Below are positions 23,215-35,262 of a DNA stretch of 64,000 bases, piece by piece. The notes under the pieces are model-generated. The model saw only the letters and a program-made list of their open reading frames with translations. It did not search any database and was not told the DNA's origin. How positions within the stretch are numbered: position 1 is the first letter of the stretch; each line of letters opens with the position of its first letter. Both the position numbers and the translations under genes were made by a program. Source of the stretch: Boletus sp. NGJ (lineage: Eukaryota > Basidiomycota > Agaricomycetes > Boletales > Boletaceae); the NCBI GenBank assembly GCA_019096195.1, contig JAGTXK010000219.1:124001-188000 (forward strand), read 5' to 3'.

Positions 23215-25827
23215 ATCTAGAGATCCTGACCAGGCCTGACGTCTAGATGCACATTAACATGCTGGGGCGACGGAGAGGAGGGACGATGCCCACAACGAAC
23301 CTCTTCTACCCACTTCCGACTGACCGCTTAACCTCTCTTCCCACCTCCGTTTGACGAGGATGAAGATGTCGATGGATGGCCTCAACCCGGGGGTGGTGAT
23401 GAAATCTTGTTGTCGTTCACAATATCACCTGCCCTAAAGCAGGGACGCTTGGACTGTGGCGCGAAATTGTGTTTGTACCCAATCATGGATCTCTTCAGAG
23501 TCTGAAATGACCCGCACTCTTGTGGCTTGTCGCCGCGTTTTCAGCCTTGCTCCATGTGACATGGATATCGCCCGCAGCGGGCTAGAGTGCATCGTTTCAT
23601 CACTCCAGCACTAAAATCATGATGCACTATTTCCGTCGCATTTCCGAGCAATCTCCAGTCCAGTCCTACTTTGGCCTCTAACCATAGTAAGTATCTCGGC
23701 ACTTCTACTCCGCCTTATCGATTCATAAATGCTTCGTCATGCTGGCCATCCACTTTTTTTGATCTGGCACAACATTTTGGTGCCCTTATAAAGGAAATGT
23801 CGTAGAATCCTTCTGTCTCTGGGACCCAGTCCCCCCCGAGAATCATCATCACGCAGGTAATTTATGCCGTATGCCTTGCCACACTGGCGCTGACTTGGAG
23901 ACGATTTTTGCAACATATAGGTCCTGCCTCCCAGCGGGGAGCCGACCTTAGCGCGCTCGCGTCCATCGCGCTTCTTGTGAGGGTGCTGAGCGACTTCCTG
24001 TCAGGCAAGTATGCGCCACTCGGTCCCGTGATGTCCTTCTCACAACACCACAGAACATGTTCTTCCGTGGACGCCGTTCTACGTCCTCACAACAAGTGTC
24101 GTAACGAGCGACCTAAGCACGGCTCAACGTATGGAAGGAGGAGATTGTGCGTAATGATTTTCGAGTATAGGTATTCTCCCCGTGCGGATTACACTTGTAT
24201 GTATTCGTATGAGACATGCATATGAATGGTCAAATTCGCTTGCGCCCTGGTTATGTTTCACTTGCCCGATCGCATGCGGGCTTATTCGCTTGTCCTGGAA
24301 ACTTACTATGTTACTCCTACGAATGTGATCTCCCCATAGTCTACTGTAGTGTTTGAAGTGGGAGCTTGAAATTTATGAATTACGTGTTGGAAGATCAACG
24401 TTTCTTCTTTCTGTTGCCATTTCCGACTGTCTCTGTAGTCTATGCTAGGTAAGTCTTTATAGCAACATTGTGTCGAGTTCGGTTTGGGTCTATATATGAA
24501 ACAGGATATGATACTGGACGTCTGGACGCCACATGCATGCACACGGACTCTACATGAATTCACCTGCAGAGCATGCAGCAACACAGCTTCTAATGTTGTA
24601 TCATTTATACATGTACATAGTTGTGGGGCAGAGCTAACGGTCTTTGTGAAATGAAATGATGCAAAACCATGAGTCCACTGCATCCAGATCTATTGTGAAT
24701 ACCGCAATATATTAATACCGTGACATACCGTCTCACTGACCGACTCGATGTCCAACTACACGCATCTCCCCGGATGATACCGTTTCACCAACTTAATCTG
24801 CGCTCGCCAAGCGCAAACCGAAATGTTGCAGTACATTCCCGACCAGCCGTCTACAACAGCCTATCAATGACATTTAGTGTTTGCCACGACTTCGGCTAGT
24901 GACCGGCTATAGAACGCGGCCGATATCCGGTTTCCCGGGTGCAGTGCCGAATTAGTGGCTTACGGCTTTAAATTTCAAAGCCGGAGCCTTCGAGTCATGC
25001 TCACTCCCATTCAAATATCACACGATTTGTTTCAGCTCAGTCAACACAGTTCATACAAAGCCAGGTCTTTGACAATCCTGGAGATGGTATAGATACTGGT
25101 GCACAATGTTATATGCTTTGAGATCTACCATCCCACTGAGTTGTTCATAATCCCAAGTTATCATGTTGGTCAAGTTTTACACAGTTTTTTCTCTTCCACT
25201 GTCAGCTCAGTGCCTAATGTCCAGGCAAGGACCCCCTGCAGCTACCAACTGCCATTCACATCAGAAGACCATCACTGGTCCTGTTAAAGATAACTTGCCA
25301 GTGAAGTGTGTTTGTTACCTGATTCATAAGTACTGTGCTGATGGTGATATCATGGGATACTGTTTGCCTCACAAGAGTCTGCTCGATCACAGGAGTCAAA
25401 TGTGTAGCACCGATGCTCAAGAGTACGGTGACAATAATTTGATGATCTGATAGTTCAGGGAGTCGGGTAACCGCCGCTACGATTTGGAATGCTCCCTGCA
25501 TAGCGCGTCATCAAAGGACTTAAAGTCAGGTAATGCTCACGGACAAGGTGCATATTGTTTGAATCTACAGCACGAGGCTAATTTCTCCGTATCACTAAAC
25601 CCTCAGCCCATCATGCACATGTCTCTTCAAGTCTGCTTCACTTTCCCCTCCGCCCAGGGTTCCTCATTACTAGCCACTCCTGTTTCCCACACGTCATCTC
25701 CCTGCTTTGTTCACGGTGAGTGGCAGGCGTCCTTTCCCTTGCCAGCCCATAGCCCAATTAGACGGTAGAAAAAGAGTCCAGCTGGCATTCTCCTGTATTG
25801 TATTTCCACTCTTTCATAGTCGGTGTC
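23215..25827. other. 2.6-kb gene-poor region between GIS2 and 14-3-3
   Basis: Divergent flanks, so both promoters lie here, but the stretch is far longer than other spacers. No open frame resembles a known protein. A TATAAA box is at 23787-23792 (plus), followed by sequence with plausible splice signals and short frames. A perfect 7-bp inverted repeat, CGGCTTT/AAAGCCG, spans 24963-24983. I saw no transposon ends, tRNA or tandem repeat. Confidence 0.4.
23787..23792 (+). promoter_or_regulatory. TATA-like box in gene-poor region
   Basis: TATAAA followed about 30 nt later by a C/T-rich stretch, as in fungal core promoters. It is about 2 kb from the nearest plus-strand gene start, so its target is unclear. 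Confidence 0.35.
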
Positions 25828-26781
25828 ATGTCCCCGGTGAGTGGAGTGATCCAGCGTCCAATGGAACTTATTGAGTGACTCCGAGCAGGTAAGGATTCCT
25901 TCCCGAGAAGAGTATCTTCTCTTGGCCAAGGTTGCTGAAGAGGCGGAACGCTATGAAGGTGCTGTTGGTTTACTCATCCTTGTAAGCTGGACCATTGCGG
26001 GTCGCTCATGCTGTTTAAATTCAGACTTAGTGGCACAAATAAAAGGCTTGATCCACACCTACGGTACCTTGACTATCGAAGAACGCAACCTCCTCTCCGT
26101 CGCCTACAAGAACATCACAAATGCTCTTCGCAGTAGTTGGAGGATCATCGATTCTCTCGAGAAACTGGAGTCAAGCCGAATGGCAGGACGCCATTCCAAA
26201 CACCAGGTGCAGCTAATTAGCCAACAGCGTAATCGTGTCGAGTATGAACTCGCCGAAGTCTGCAAAGACATCGTGAAACTGCTCGACGATTATTTGCTGT
26301 CAACAGCCGAACCCGGCGAGGAGACAGTATTTTATTACAAAATGTGAGAAAGACAGTGGAAACTTAGCTTCGAGTTTGTCCTCACTCCGTCTGTTCGCAC
26401 AGGAAGGGCGATTACTTTCGTTATTTGGCCGAGTTTGCGCAACAAAGTGACCGGAGCAACTATTCAGATCTCTCTCTCGCTGCATACAAGTATGCGTACA
26501 AGCATGCTTTGGCTAAGCTCGAGGCTACACATCCCACGAGATTGGGTTTAGCATTGAACTTTGCAGTGTATTACCACGATGTCCGCAAAAGCCCAGAACG
26601 TGCATGTCACCTAGGGAAGCATGCATTTGACGAGGCAGTCGCTTGCTTGAACGAATCCTCATCTGTCCAAGTCATGCGAGACTCGATGATGATTCTGCAG
26701 CTGTTACGGGATGATTTGGTGATATGGTCCGGAGAAATGCAAAGAGGTGAGCCTTTCGTTATTTGCCTTTTCGAAGTCTGA
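25828..26781 (+). CDS. 14-3-3 family protein, divergent
   Basis: Dimeric phosphopeptide-binding adaptor. A 9-nt first coding exon (ATGTCCCCG, 25828-25836) joins across a 52-nt intron to VRIPSREEYLLLAKVAEEAE. A second intron, open in frame, is removed to give RYEDLVAQIKGLIHTYGTLT. Signature: ERNLLSVAYKNITNALRSSW, where human zeta has VVGARRSSW. The basic pocket residues matching Lys49, Arg56, Arg127 and Tyr128 are kept (YKN, LRSSW, DYFRYLAEFA), as is GLALNFAVYY. The position of invariant Asn224 is Asp in LLRDDLVIW. The usual acidic C-terminal tail is nearly absent; the frame stops at 26781 after MQRGEPFVICLFEV, though an intron after MQR is possible. Confidence 0.88.
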
Positions 26782-26983
26782 CACATTCTCAATCATGGAG
26801 CTGAGCACTCTGTGGGCGGGTAGAGCATACGTCCTCTTCGTCGTTTCTGTAACCATCTTTGTCGTATTCCCCGTGCTCCTTTGTAGGCCCGCTGTATACG
26901 TTATTTATAACGATTTCCTTGAATAAATACCATAGCTGACATTAATCGGCGCAGCGCGGATTGCTCGTCGCATTGAGTCGTCT

Positions 26984-28334
26984 TCATGGCTGCGAGTTCT
27001 GGGCAAAAGTAGCGGCTACTAGCAGTGGGAAAACCAACGTCGCGTCAGCGAAGACCTTACGAAATGAATAAATCAGTATTTAGGCAAAGGTAGCTTGAGG
27101 GCGGTAGTACTTTAATTGATTCAGCATTTGCGCGAATTTTTCCCCATGAAACTGCTTCGTCTGGTCGAGCACCAGAATCCGATCCATCGAATTCCTGCCC
27201 CGTATTCTACATTGATTGATCAGCATGCGTCAGGAATGACGACGGCAAGTTCTAACGATGAAGACCGAGTAGTCTGCTCCGTTCCTCTGCGAAGGAGTCA
27301 GCGAGCGTCATCCAATTGAAGGCAAGACTTCTTACGATTAACATAGCGTTTGCGATCTGATGTTTACAGACTCCACCACCGAGGATGATCATTCCCGCTT
27401 TTTTTGATTTACGAGATAGCTCGTTTAAGGCGCGTATATCACCCACGATGTCAACGATCAAACCCGGAGATCGGAAGGAATGAAAGTAAATCATATCTCC
27501 TATTGAACCGTCAGTGAGAGCTGGGCAGAAAACGGGAATGTCGTTCTGGAGTAATGTGAATCAGCCTCGTTCGGAGAAGACAAAGCAAGCTCGTCTAGAT
27601 GCATTGGATTCACTTTATAAGCCCAGTAATACACAGATTCTTCGTTGTTAATTTCCTTCCCCAAACGACGAATGAAAGTGCTTGGTGTCCACACTTGACC
27701 GGAAGCATTCTGCTCCTCCAACATAATATCGAGCATGGGGATGAACCAGTCTTCGAATTTACAGTAATTGTCGTTCGGTATGACGAGGTTTCCAACGCGG
27801 TTTAGACCTCTTTTTCGAAGATCTGCGCCATCCATATTGAAGTCAGCGAGGTATGTTTTGCCGAGACACTTGATGAAATCCTCTTCGATCCCCCCCGCGG
27901 TCGTTACGATTGCCGAGACGTGTTTGTGTTTCACAAGGTAGAGTATGATCTCACGTAAACCGGAGGAGATGAGGTTTGAAGTGTACCCAAGGAAGATGTT
28001 GCAGCGCGTTTGAGCCCTTACTTGGGGATCCGTATAATCATCCGATTCATCTGGCAAGACAGGCTCGTCTGAGAGACGCCATTTTCGCTATGAACGGCAA
28101 GATAAAGGTCGTATCATATGCAGACAAGTGCATGCCTACCATACGATTAACGATCTCGATAGCTTTTCCGAGGCTGGTAGCTTGGAATCCAATCCTCTCG
28201 TACGTACCGAGAAGACCCTGGAATGACAAAGGCTTGCCAAAGTCTGGCCCTTGCACTGAGATTACGGTTTCTGGAAGGGGTTCTGAACGTTTCAGTACTG
28301 CGGCTGCAGCATCTGCGGGGATTTGGGAGTCCAT
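26984..28334 (-). CDS. DYS1: Deoxyhypusine synthase
   Basis: NAD-dependent enzyme transferring the aminobutyl group of spermidine to a lysine of eIF5A, the first step of hypusine formation. Start [19 protein letters not shown] at 28334. Splicing across a 52-nt intron (GTAGGC...TTCATAG) restores [12 protein letters not shown]. Then [54 protein letters not shown], and the active-site segment [14 protein letters not shown] with the catalytic Lys. Final exons give a C-terminus ending in [16 protein letters not shown], stop at 26984-26986. No truncation. It is head to head with the Sec7 gene. Confidence 0.93.
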
Positions 28335-28476
28335 GTCTGAGCTAGTTACGGGGATCTGGTTGCGGCAAGTTCCGTTGTCGGTGACTGCGCGGCAAGTACC
28401 AAGTGCTCAATACTAGTGCACTCAAAGACCCATTGGCGAACATTTACTCCTCGCCGCACCACTGCCCGGGACGTTC
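28335..28476. promoter_or_regulatory. Short divergent promoter, DYS1 / SEC7
   Basis: Only 142 bp separate two divergent start codons, so the core promoters must be shared or overlap. No TATA box was seen. Confidence 0.5.
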
Positions 28477-31400
28477 ATGGATCAGGAAGGACCCACCGTT
28501 GACGCGCACCCTGTTGAATTTTCCGGTGTGCAACCCATACCGGTCACGCATGGTGCTCAAATCCCCCTTGATTTACAGTCCCAGCCCACTTCTTTCCAGG
28601 AACCTCGGTCAGAGAGTCCTGGTCATGAGGGCGTTTCGGTAGACAGGCAGTGTGCTTTACAGCCACCTGGTGACTCACAAACTAGTTTGACGCCCTCACA
28701 AGCCGTCGCGAACGAAGTTGATCCCATAGCCATGTCAACCGAGGAAGACCCAACCGCCGACACCCCATCTCCCGTCCCTTCCAATTTCGAGCCTCCAGTC
28801 TCCGCTGAAGGATCACTCCATACAACTCGGTCTTTTCTACCTGACCTCCCTACCCAGGTCGCGCACTCCAATGGCCATGGCGAGCCATTGCCCCCGACAC
28901 CCTCTAGTACTGTCAATTCACATCCAACCCATAAGCGCTCATTGACAATGTCTACGGGACACACTGTCTCTGTTGTTCTTATATCGTCTGCATTAGAGGC
29001 AATATTGTCCTCGAGGGAGGCAAAGCGCTCCCTTCCACTGCGTGACAGCGCACAGAATGCCCTGGAAATGGTCAGGGCGGGAAAGGGGGCCGACAGGCCA
29101 CGGGAAATTTTCGAGCCCCTTCGACTTGCCTGCGAGACTAGAAGCGAAAAGCTCATGATTGCTAGCTTGGACTGCATTTCCAAATTGATCTCATATTCCT
29201 TCTTCGCCGAGGAGAGTTCTGCTCCCTTACTCCCTTCCCCTCCCCCTTCCCCTACATTGCAAGGCCGACGGTCTATGTCCGGTTCGCAGTCAAATATTCC
29301 CCAGCCATCGCTTGTTGACCTGGTGGTCCACACTATAACTGCGTGTCATGGCGAAACAACGCCAGAAACAGTTTCCCTACAGATCGTCAAAGCCCTTCTT
29401 GCCTTGATCTTGTCTCCCACAATTTACGTTCATCATTCCTCCCTCCTGAAGGCTGTACGAACAGTGTACAATGTATTCCTTCTGAGCACGGACCCCGTGA
29501 ATCAGATGGTCGCTCAAGGTGGGCTGACACAAATGGTACACCATGTCTTTACGCGGTGCAGAGCTGGAAAACCCGTGGAATTGGATGAAGCGGTGATACT
29601 CAGGTCTTCCGTCAGCTCCGAGACACTGGCATCGCCGAGCCATCATCACATAACCTCGAGGACTGAAACTCGACGCTCGTCATCAGTTCCAGGGCAACTC
29701 ACGCCCGACTCAACACATGCGGGAAACGTCGAGGCTGAAAACCCACCTGAGGACAGGTCGTCTATTTCCCCCGAAGAGGGCTCTGTCCAGCTGCCAGCGG
29801 AGCCAGTTACATCCCATCCGCCGTTGGATGGTCAAGGTCATGGCGAAGACGGGTGAGCAACATCCACACAAACGTTTTCAGACTTGCTAACCTCTCAGAC
29901 TCGACAACCTTGACGCCAGTCCAGTGCGTCTGTCCTTGGATGCCCGAGCGGAGAGCATACATACACACACAGAACTCTCCACTCAGGATATGTTTATCAA
30001 GGACGCATTTTTAGTCTTCCGAGCTTTGTGCAAATTGACAATGAAGCCTTTGAATAATGAGAGGTTCGTATGCACCAGATTCAATCCCCCGTTAATCTCA
30101 AGCCGGTTTTCAGCGAGCGCGACTTAAAATCGCATGCAATGCGGTCGAAGCTTCTCTCTCTTCACCTAGTGTTAACGGTTTTGAACTCGGACATGAGTCT
30201 TCTTGTTGATCCTTCAGCACTCATCTACTCGAGTTCTTCGAACGAAGCAACGACATTCATACAAGCGATCAATCAATACCTTTGCTTGACCTTGAGTAGA
30301 AACGCTGTAAGCCCAGTTCCGCAGGTGTTTGATGCGAGCGTGGAGATTTTCTGGCGTGTGATGTCTGGTATGCGGACCAAGCTCAAGGTATGCATTCAAG
30401 TGATCCATCATTCCATTTAGTTGATATTGTGTGACAACCAGAAAGAGATCGAAGTTCTTTTGCACGAGATCTTTATCCCTATTCTAGAAATGCGGACGTC
30501 GACTCTCAAGCAGAAGGCTGTCATTCTCGCAATGTTGCTTAAGCTTTGCCAGGATCCACAAGCATTGGTGGAGTTGTACCTCAACTATGACTGTGATAGC
30601 GAAGCTGCGGATAATATCTACGAGCAGTATGTCAATTTTCGTGTCACACCTGTCTCCGACTGAGCAACCCGCCCAGTTTGATGAACATCATTTCCAAAGT
30701 TGCGACTTTGCCGTATAACACTTTGCAGTCCAAGAACGCTGAACCCAGTAGCCCGGCAGTCAATCCGCAGACTAGATTACATGGATCGTCGTCATACTCT
30801 TCTGGAGTGATATCCGTCTCGGGCACGATAGATACATCCACCATCGGTCTTTCGGAAGGCCAATTACGGAGACAGGGAATTGAATGCCTTGTCTCTGTCC
30901 TTAGGTCGTTAGTGACTTGGGGTACAACTTCTGGCAAAACGCCTGCAGATCAAAATGGCGATTCTGGAGCGCGCAGTCAAACTGGAGAGGAGATAGGTCA
31001 TGATTCTATGACTCCGGATCCATCTCTCGACAGGTTAGCAACCTCAGCTGGAAGTGCTGAAGCCCTCCGACAACCGACGCCCGACGTTGTGGATGACCCA
31101 ACCAGGTTCGAGAATGCAAAACAGAAGAAGACAACCTTGCTTGAAGGTATCAGGAAATTCAATTTCAAGCCGAAACGTGTAAGTTATAGCACTTGTCAAG
31201 AATAACACTGTTGTTAATTTCGAGCTGCACAGGGTATTCAATTCCTTCAGGAAACCGGTTTCATCCCCAGTTCATCGCCGCAAGACATCGCACGTTTCCT
31301 TCTGACTACTGATGGTTTAAGTAAAGTTATGATAGGAGAGTACTTGGGTGAGGGGTACGTGACACATGCACATCGATCTCGTATCTATCTGATTATTGTG

Positions 31401-34400
31401 TTCGTAGTGATGATGCCAACGTAGCTATCATGCATGCATTCGTTGATCTCCTTGACTTCCGGAATTCGAAGTTCATTGATGCCCTGCGACTTTTTCTACA
31501 AGCCTTTCGTCTTCCTGGAGAGTCCCAAAAAATAGATCGCTTCATGCTCAAATTCGCTGAAAGGTATATTGCGGGGAACGCACAAACGCCATTCAAGAAT
31601 GCAGGTCAGGTTGTCCAGAATTCCTGTTGACTGGATCTGACATCCGGTACCCGGGGATAGATACCGCTTATGTGCTCTCGTATTCTACGATCATGCTCAA
31701 CACCGATGCTCACAACCCGCAGGTCAAGATTCGTATGACCAAGTCGGACTTCATCCGAAACAATCGAGGAATCAATGATGCTGAAGACCTCCCGGAGGAA
31801 TTCCTGTCCAGTATCTTTGATGAGATTCAACACAACGAGATTCGAATGAAGGACGAGATAGATGCTGCTATCAACCTCCCAACCGCAGGACCTGGTCTTG
31901 CCAATGTCCTCGCCAGCGTTGGCAGGGATCTTCAAAAGGAGGCATATATGCTTCAATCCAGCAGCATAGCTAACAAAACGGAGGTTCGTCAGTTCATCAA
32001 CCCTATCTTGACCTTTTGTTCACACTTTACTTCTAGGCTCTCTTCAAAACGCTAATGCGCTCTCAGCGTCGATCCCGTGCGGGAGAACAATTTTTTAGCG
32101 CTTCCCACTTTGTCCATGTGCGACCAATGTTTGAGGTCGCCTGGATACCCTTCCTCGCGGGGTTATCAGGGCCCCTCCAAAATACTGATGATTTGGAGGT
32201 CGTCGATTTGTGTCTGGACGGATTCAAGAATGCGATCCGTATTGTCTGTTTCTTTGACTTAGAGCTAGAGCGCAACGCTTTCGTAACAACCTTGGGAAAA
32301 TTCACTTTCCTCAATAACCTGGGAGAGATGAAGGCGAAGAACATGGAGGCCATCAAGGCCCTTTTGGATGTCGCAGTAAGCGAGGGAAACAACCTGAAAG
32401 GGTCCTGGCGCGAGGTGTTATCGTGTGTTAGTCAATTGGAACACATGCAACTGATAAGCAGTGGTCTCGAAGTTCCCGATTCCGGGAAGAAAGGGTCAGA
32501 TATTCTTGATGGAAAGGCCTGTGGATACTGAACATTGTTTCCAGCCGCCCCAAGAAATTGCCAAATGAAGACCTTGCGAACGAAAGCAGATCGACGCATA
32601 TCACCGTGGCGGCTGATATGGTTTTCTCTCTCAGCCATCACCTTTCTGGAGTAGGCCCTTTCCCTTGAAGCTTAAAAGTATTAAAATTATTGCAGACTGC
32701 AATTGTTGACTTTGTCCGTGCGCTCTGCGATGTTTCTTGGGAGGAAATCCAATCTTCGGGCCTCTCGCAGCATCCCCGCCTCTTCAGCCTGCAAAAGCTA
32801 GTCGAAATATCCTACTACAATATGAATCGCATCCGACTAGAGTGGTCTAATCTTTGGGACATTTTAGGCGAACATTTCAACCAAGTATGTCTCGTTTCAG
32901 TTGTTGTTCATCACCACTCATTGATTCATAGGTCTGCTGTCACAGCAATCCTCGCGTCGGGTTTTTCGCTTTAGACTCTCTACGGCAGCTATCTATGCGT
33001 TTCCTTGAAAAGGAGGAACTACCACATTTCAAGTTTCAAAAAGACTTCCTGAAACCCTTTGAACACACTATGATTCATAATGCCAATCCGGATGTCCGAG
33101 ATATGGTAAGGCTTCCCTGCCGTTTCCGAGTAGCACTGATCCCACTGTGTTTATTGGCAGGTCTTGCAGTGCCTTCAGCAAATGATACAAGCGCGAGTTG
33201 AGAACATGCGATCGGGGTGGCGAACTATGTTTGGTGTTTTTTCTGCCGCTTCCAAAGTGCTCACAGGTATGAGCTTCTTGGACCATGCCTGTCTTTCCGA
33301 GATTGATCTCCCCCAGAGCGAATTGCCAACTCCGCCTTTGAGATAGTGAGCCGGCTGAACAAAGACCATTTCGCTGCAATCGTCCGTCACGGCTCCTTTG
33401 CAGACTTGACTGTCTGTATCACGGAATTTTGCAAAGTGAGCAAATATCAGAAGCTCAGCCTGCTTGCTATCGCGATGCTTCGTGGTGTCATCCCAGTCAT
33501 GCTCAGCTCTCCGGAGTGCGCCCTTGGCCCCGAAGGACAGTCACCTAGTGAAGACGGGATGATACGGTTTTGGTTTCCAGTATTGTTTGGCTTCTACGAC
33601 ATTATAATGAACGGGGAAGATCTGGAAGTACGGCGACTGTAAGACTTTTAGCTAAGAGTTTCTAAACCCCTGTTGAATTGAAATTTCACTTTCCAGGGCG
33701 TTGGATTCACTGTTTACGACCCTGAAGACTCGTGGGGACTCCTTCCCCATTGAATTCTGGGACACTATCTGCCAAGAACTCCTCTTCCCTATATTTGCTG
33801 TTCTCAAGTCGAGCCAAGACCTATCGCGGTTCAGCACACATGAAGATATGAGTGTCTGGCTATCGACAACCATGATCCAAGCACTCCGTGATCTTGTTGA
33901 TCTTTATACGTTCTACTACGAAACTTTGGAGCGTTCTCTTGATGGGTTGCTGGATTTGTTGTGTGTCTGCATCTGTCAAGGTTGGTCCACGACTTCGAAG
34001 TGTATTTGTATTTTGATGGCAGTCACAGAAAATGACACGCTTGCGCGTATTGGAACTTCATGCTTGCAACAGTTTTTGGAGAACAATGCGAGAAAGCTAA
34101 GTACCACAAGATGGGAGCGTGTAGCGTCTACCTTCGTCAAACTCTTCCGGATGACTACACCTCATCAGCTGTTTGATGAGACCTTACGAGTGGAGATTGA
34201 TGGTAATGCTGTTGATTTTGATACTCCTGGTAAGCAGCGCCCTTATCGTTATTTCGATGTGCTCTAACAGCCGAGAAGCAGACTCTCCCGGACAAGCAAT
34301 TTTGCCTGCTCCTCTCTCTCCCACCAATGAACGCTCGCCGAGTGAGGTGAAGCCGTCACTTAGCAGTCGTCGTCAGGTCTTCAAGCAAATCATTGTCAAA

Positions 34401-35140
34401 TGTGTTCTCCAGCTGCTTCTGATCGAGACTACTAATGACTTGCTGCGCAATGACGCCGTTTATCAAACAATGCCTCCGGATCAACTACTCAGACTGATGG
34501 GTGTACTGGATCATAGCTATCAATTTGCACGCATGTTCAATGACGACAAGGAGCTTCGTACCGGGCTGTGGAAAGTTGGTGAGCCTGCTTTTTGATTTTC
34601 CATGTTTCCCTGCCAAGCTAAGATACGCCAAGGCTTTATGAAACATTTGCCCAATCTCCTGAAACAAGAATCTAGCAGTGCATCAACCTTGGTGCATGTG
34701 CTACTTAGAATGTATTTCGATGAGCGAGTGGAGCATCAATCAACGAGGCCCCAGATAGCTGAAAGACTCTTGCCGTAAGTCCTGTCGCGCGTTTGACGCA
34801 ACTAAGGACTGATGGAACAATGCAGGCTTGGTTTGAATGTCTTGTCGGACTATACCAAACTGCGAACTGATACGCAAGCCAAGAACATAGCTGCCTGGAC
34901 ACCCGTTGTAACCGAGATTCTCGATGGCTTTTGTCGTTTCGACGATAAAACAGTAAGTCATACATCCGCTTCGTGTCTGCGTGTTGTTGATCGAGTGGCT
35001 AGTTCGTTAAATACCTCCCTGTCATCTACCCTTTGTGCACCGGTCTACTCGCACGGGACATCGCCCCCGAAATAAGGCTTGGGTTGAAGAGGTATTTTGA
35101 GCGAGTTGGGTACACTCATGGAATCATGGAATCATCCTAA
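28477..35140 (+). CDS. SEC7: Sec7-domain ARF guanine-nucleotide exchange factor (SEC7/BIG type)
   Basis: Large trans-Golgi exchange factor activating ARF GTPases for vesicle budding. Start [15 protein letters not shown] at 28477; a disordered Ser/Pro region of about 150 residues precedes the N-terminal DCB domain ([20 protein letters not shown]). The HUS region contains [16 protein letters not shown]. The Sec7 domain starts near [15 protein letters not shown]; the catalytic Glu lies in [10 protein letters not shown] and the second motif is [14 protein letters not shown] with [17 protein letters not shown] regions follow through many exons, ending in [19 protein letters not shown] and [15 protein letters not shown], stop at 35138-35140. 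Roughly 20 exons; size and domain order fit the BIG/Sec7 subfamily. Confidence 0.92.
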
Positions 35141-35262
35141 GTCATTGTTATCTTGAACTTCCATCATCGCTCCATCTCCGCTTTGTTTCTCTTGCATATA
35201 TTCTATCCAATTACCGGCTGAGTCAGATGAGTTTAAGACAACGAAACGGAGAAGTACAGGTA

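Noticed and set aside
24963-24983. 7-bp hairpin as transposon terminal repeat
   Set aside because: The arms are only 7 nt apart with no element between them, and no target duplication or transposase was seen.
28623-29333. 236-codon open frame on minus inside SEC7 exon 1
   Set aside because: It is the complement of a low-complexity SEC7 segment and has no domain of its own.
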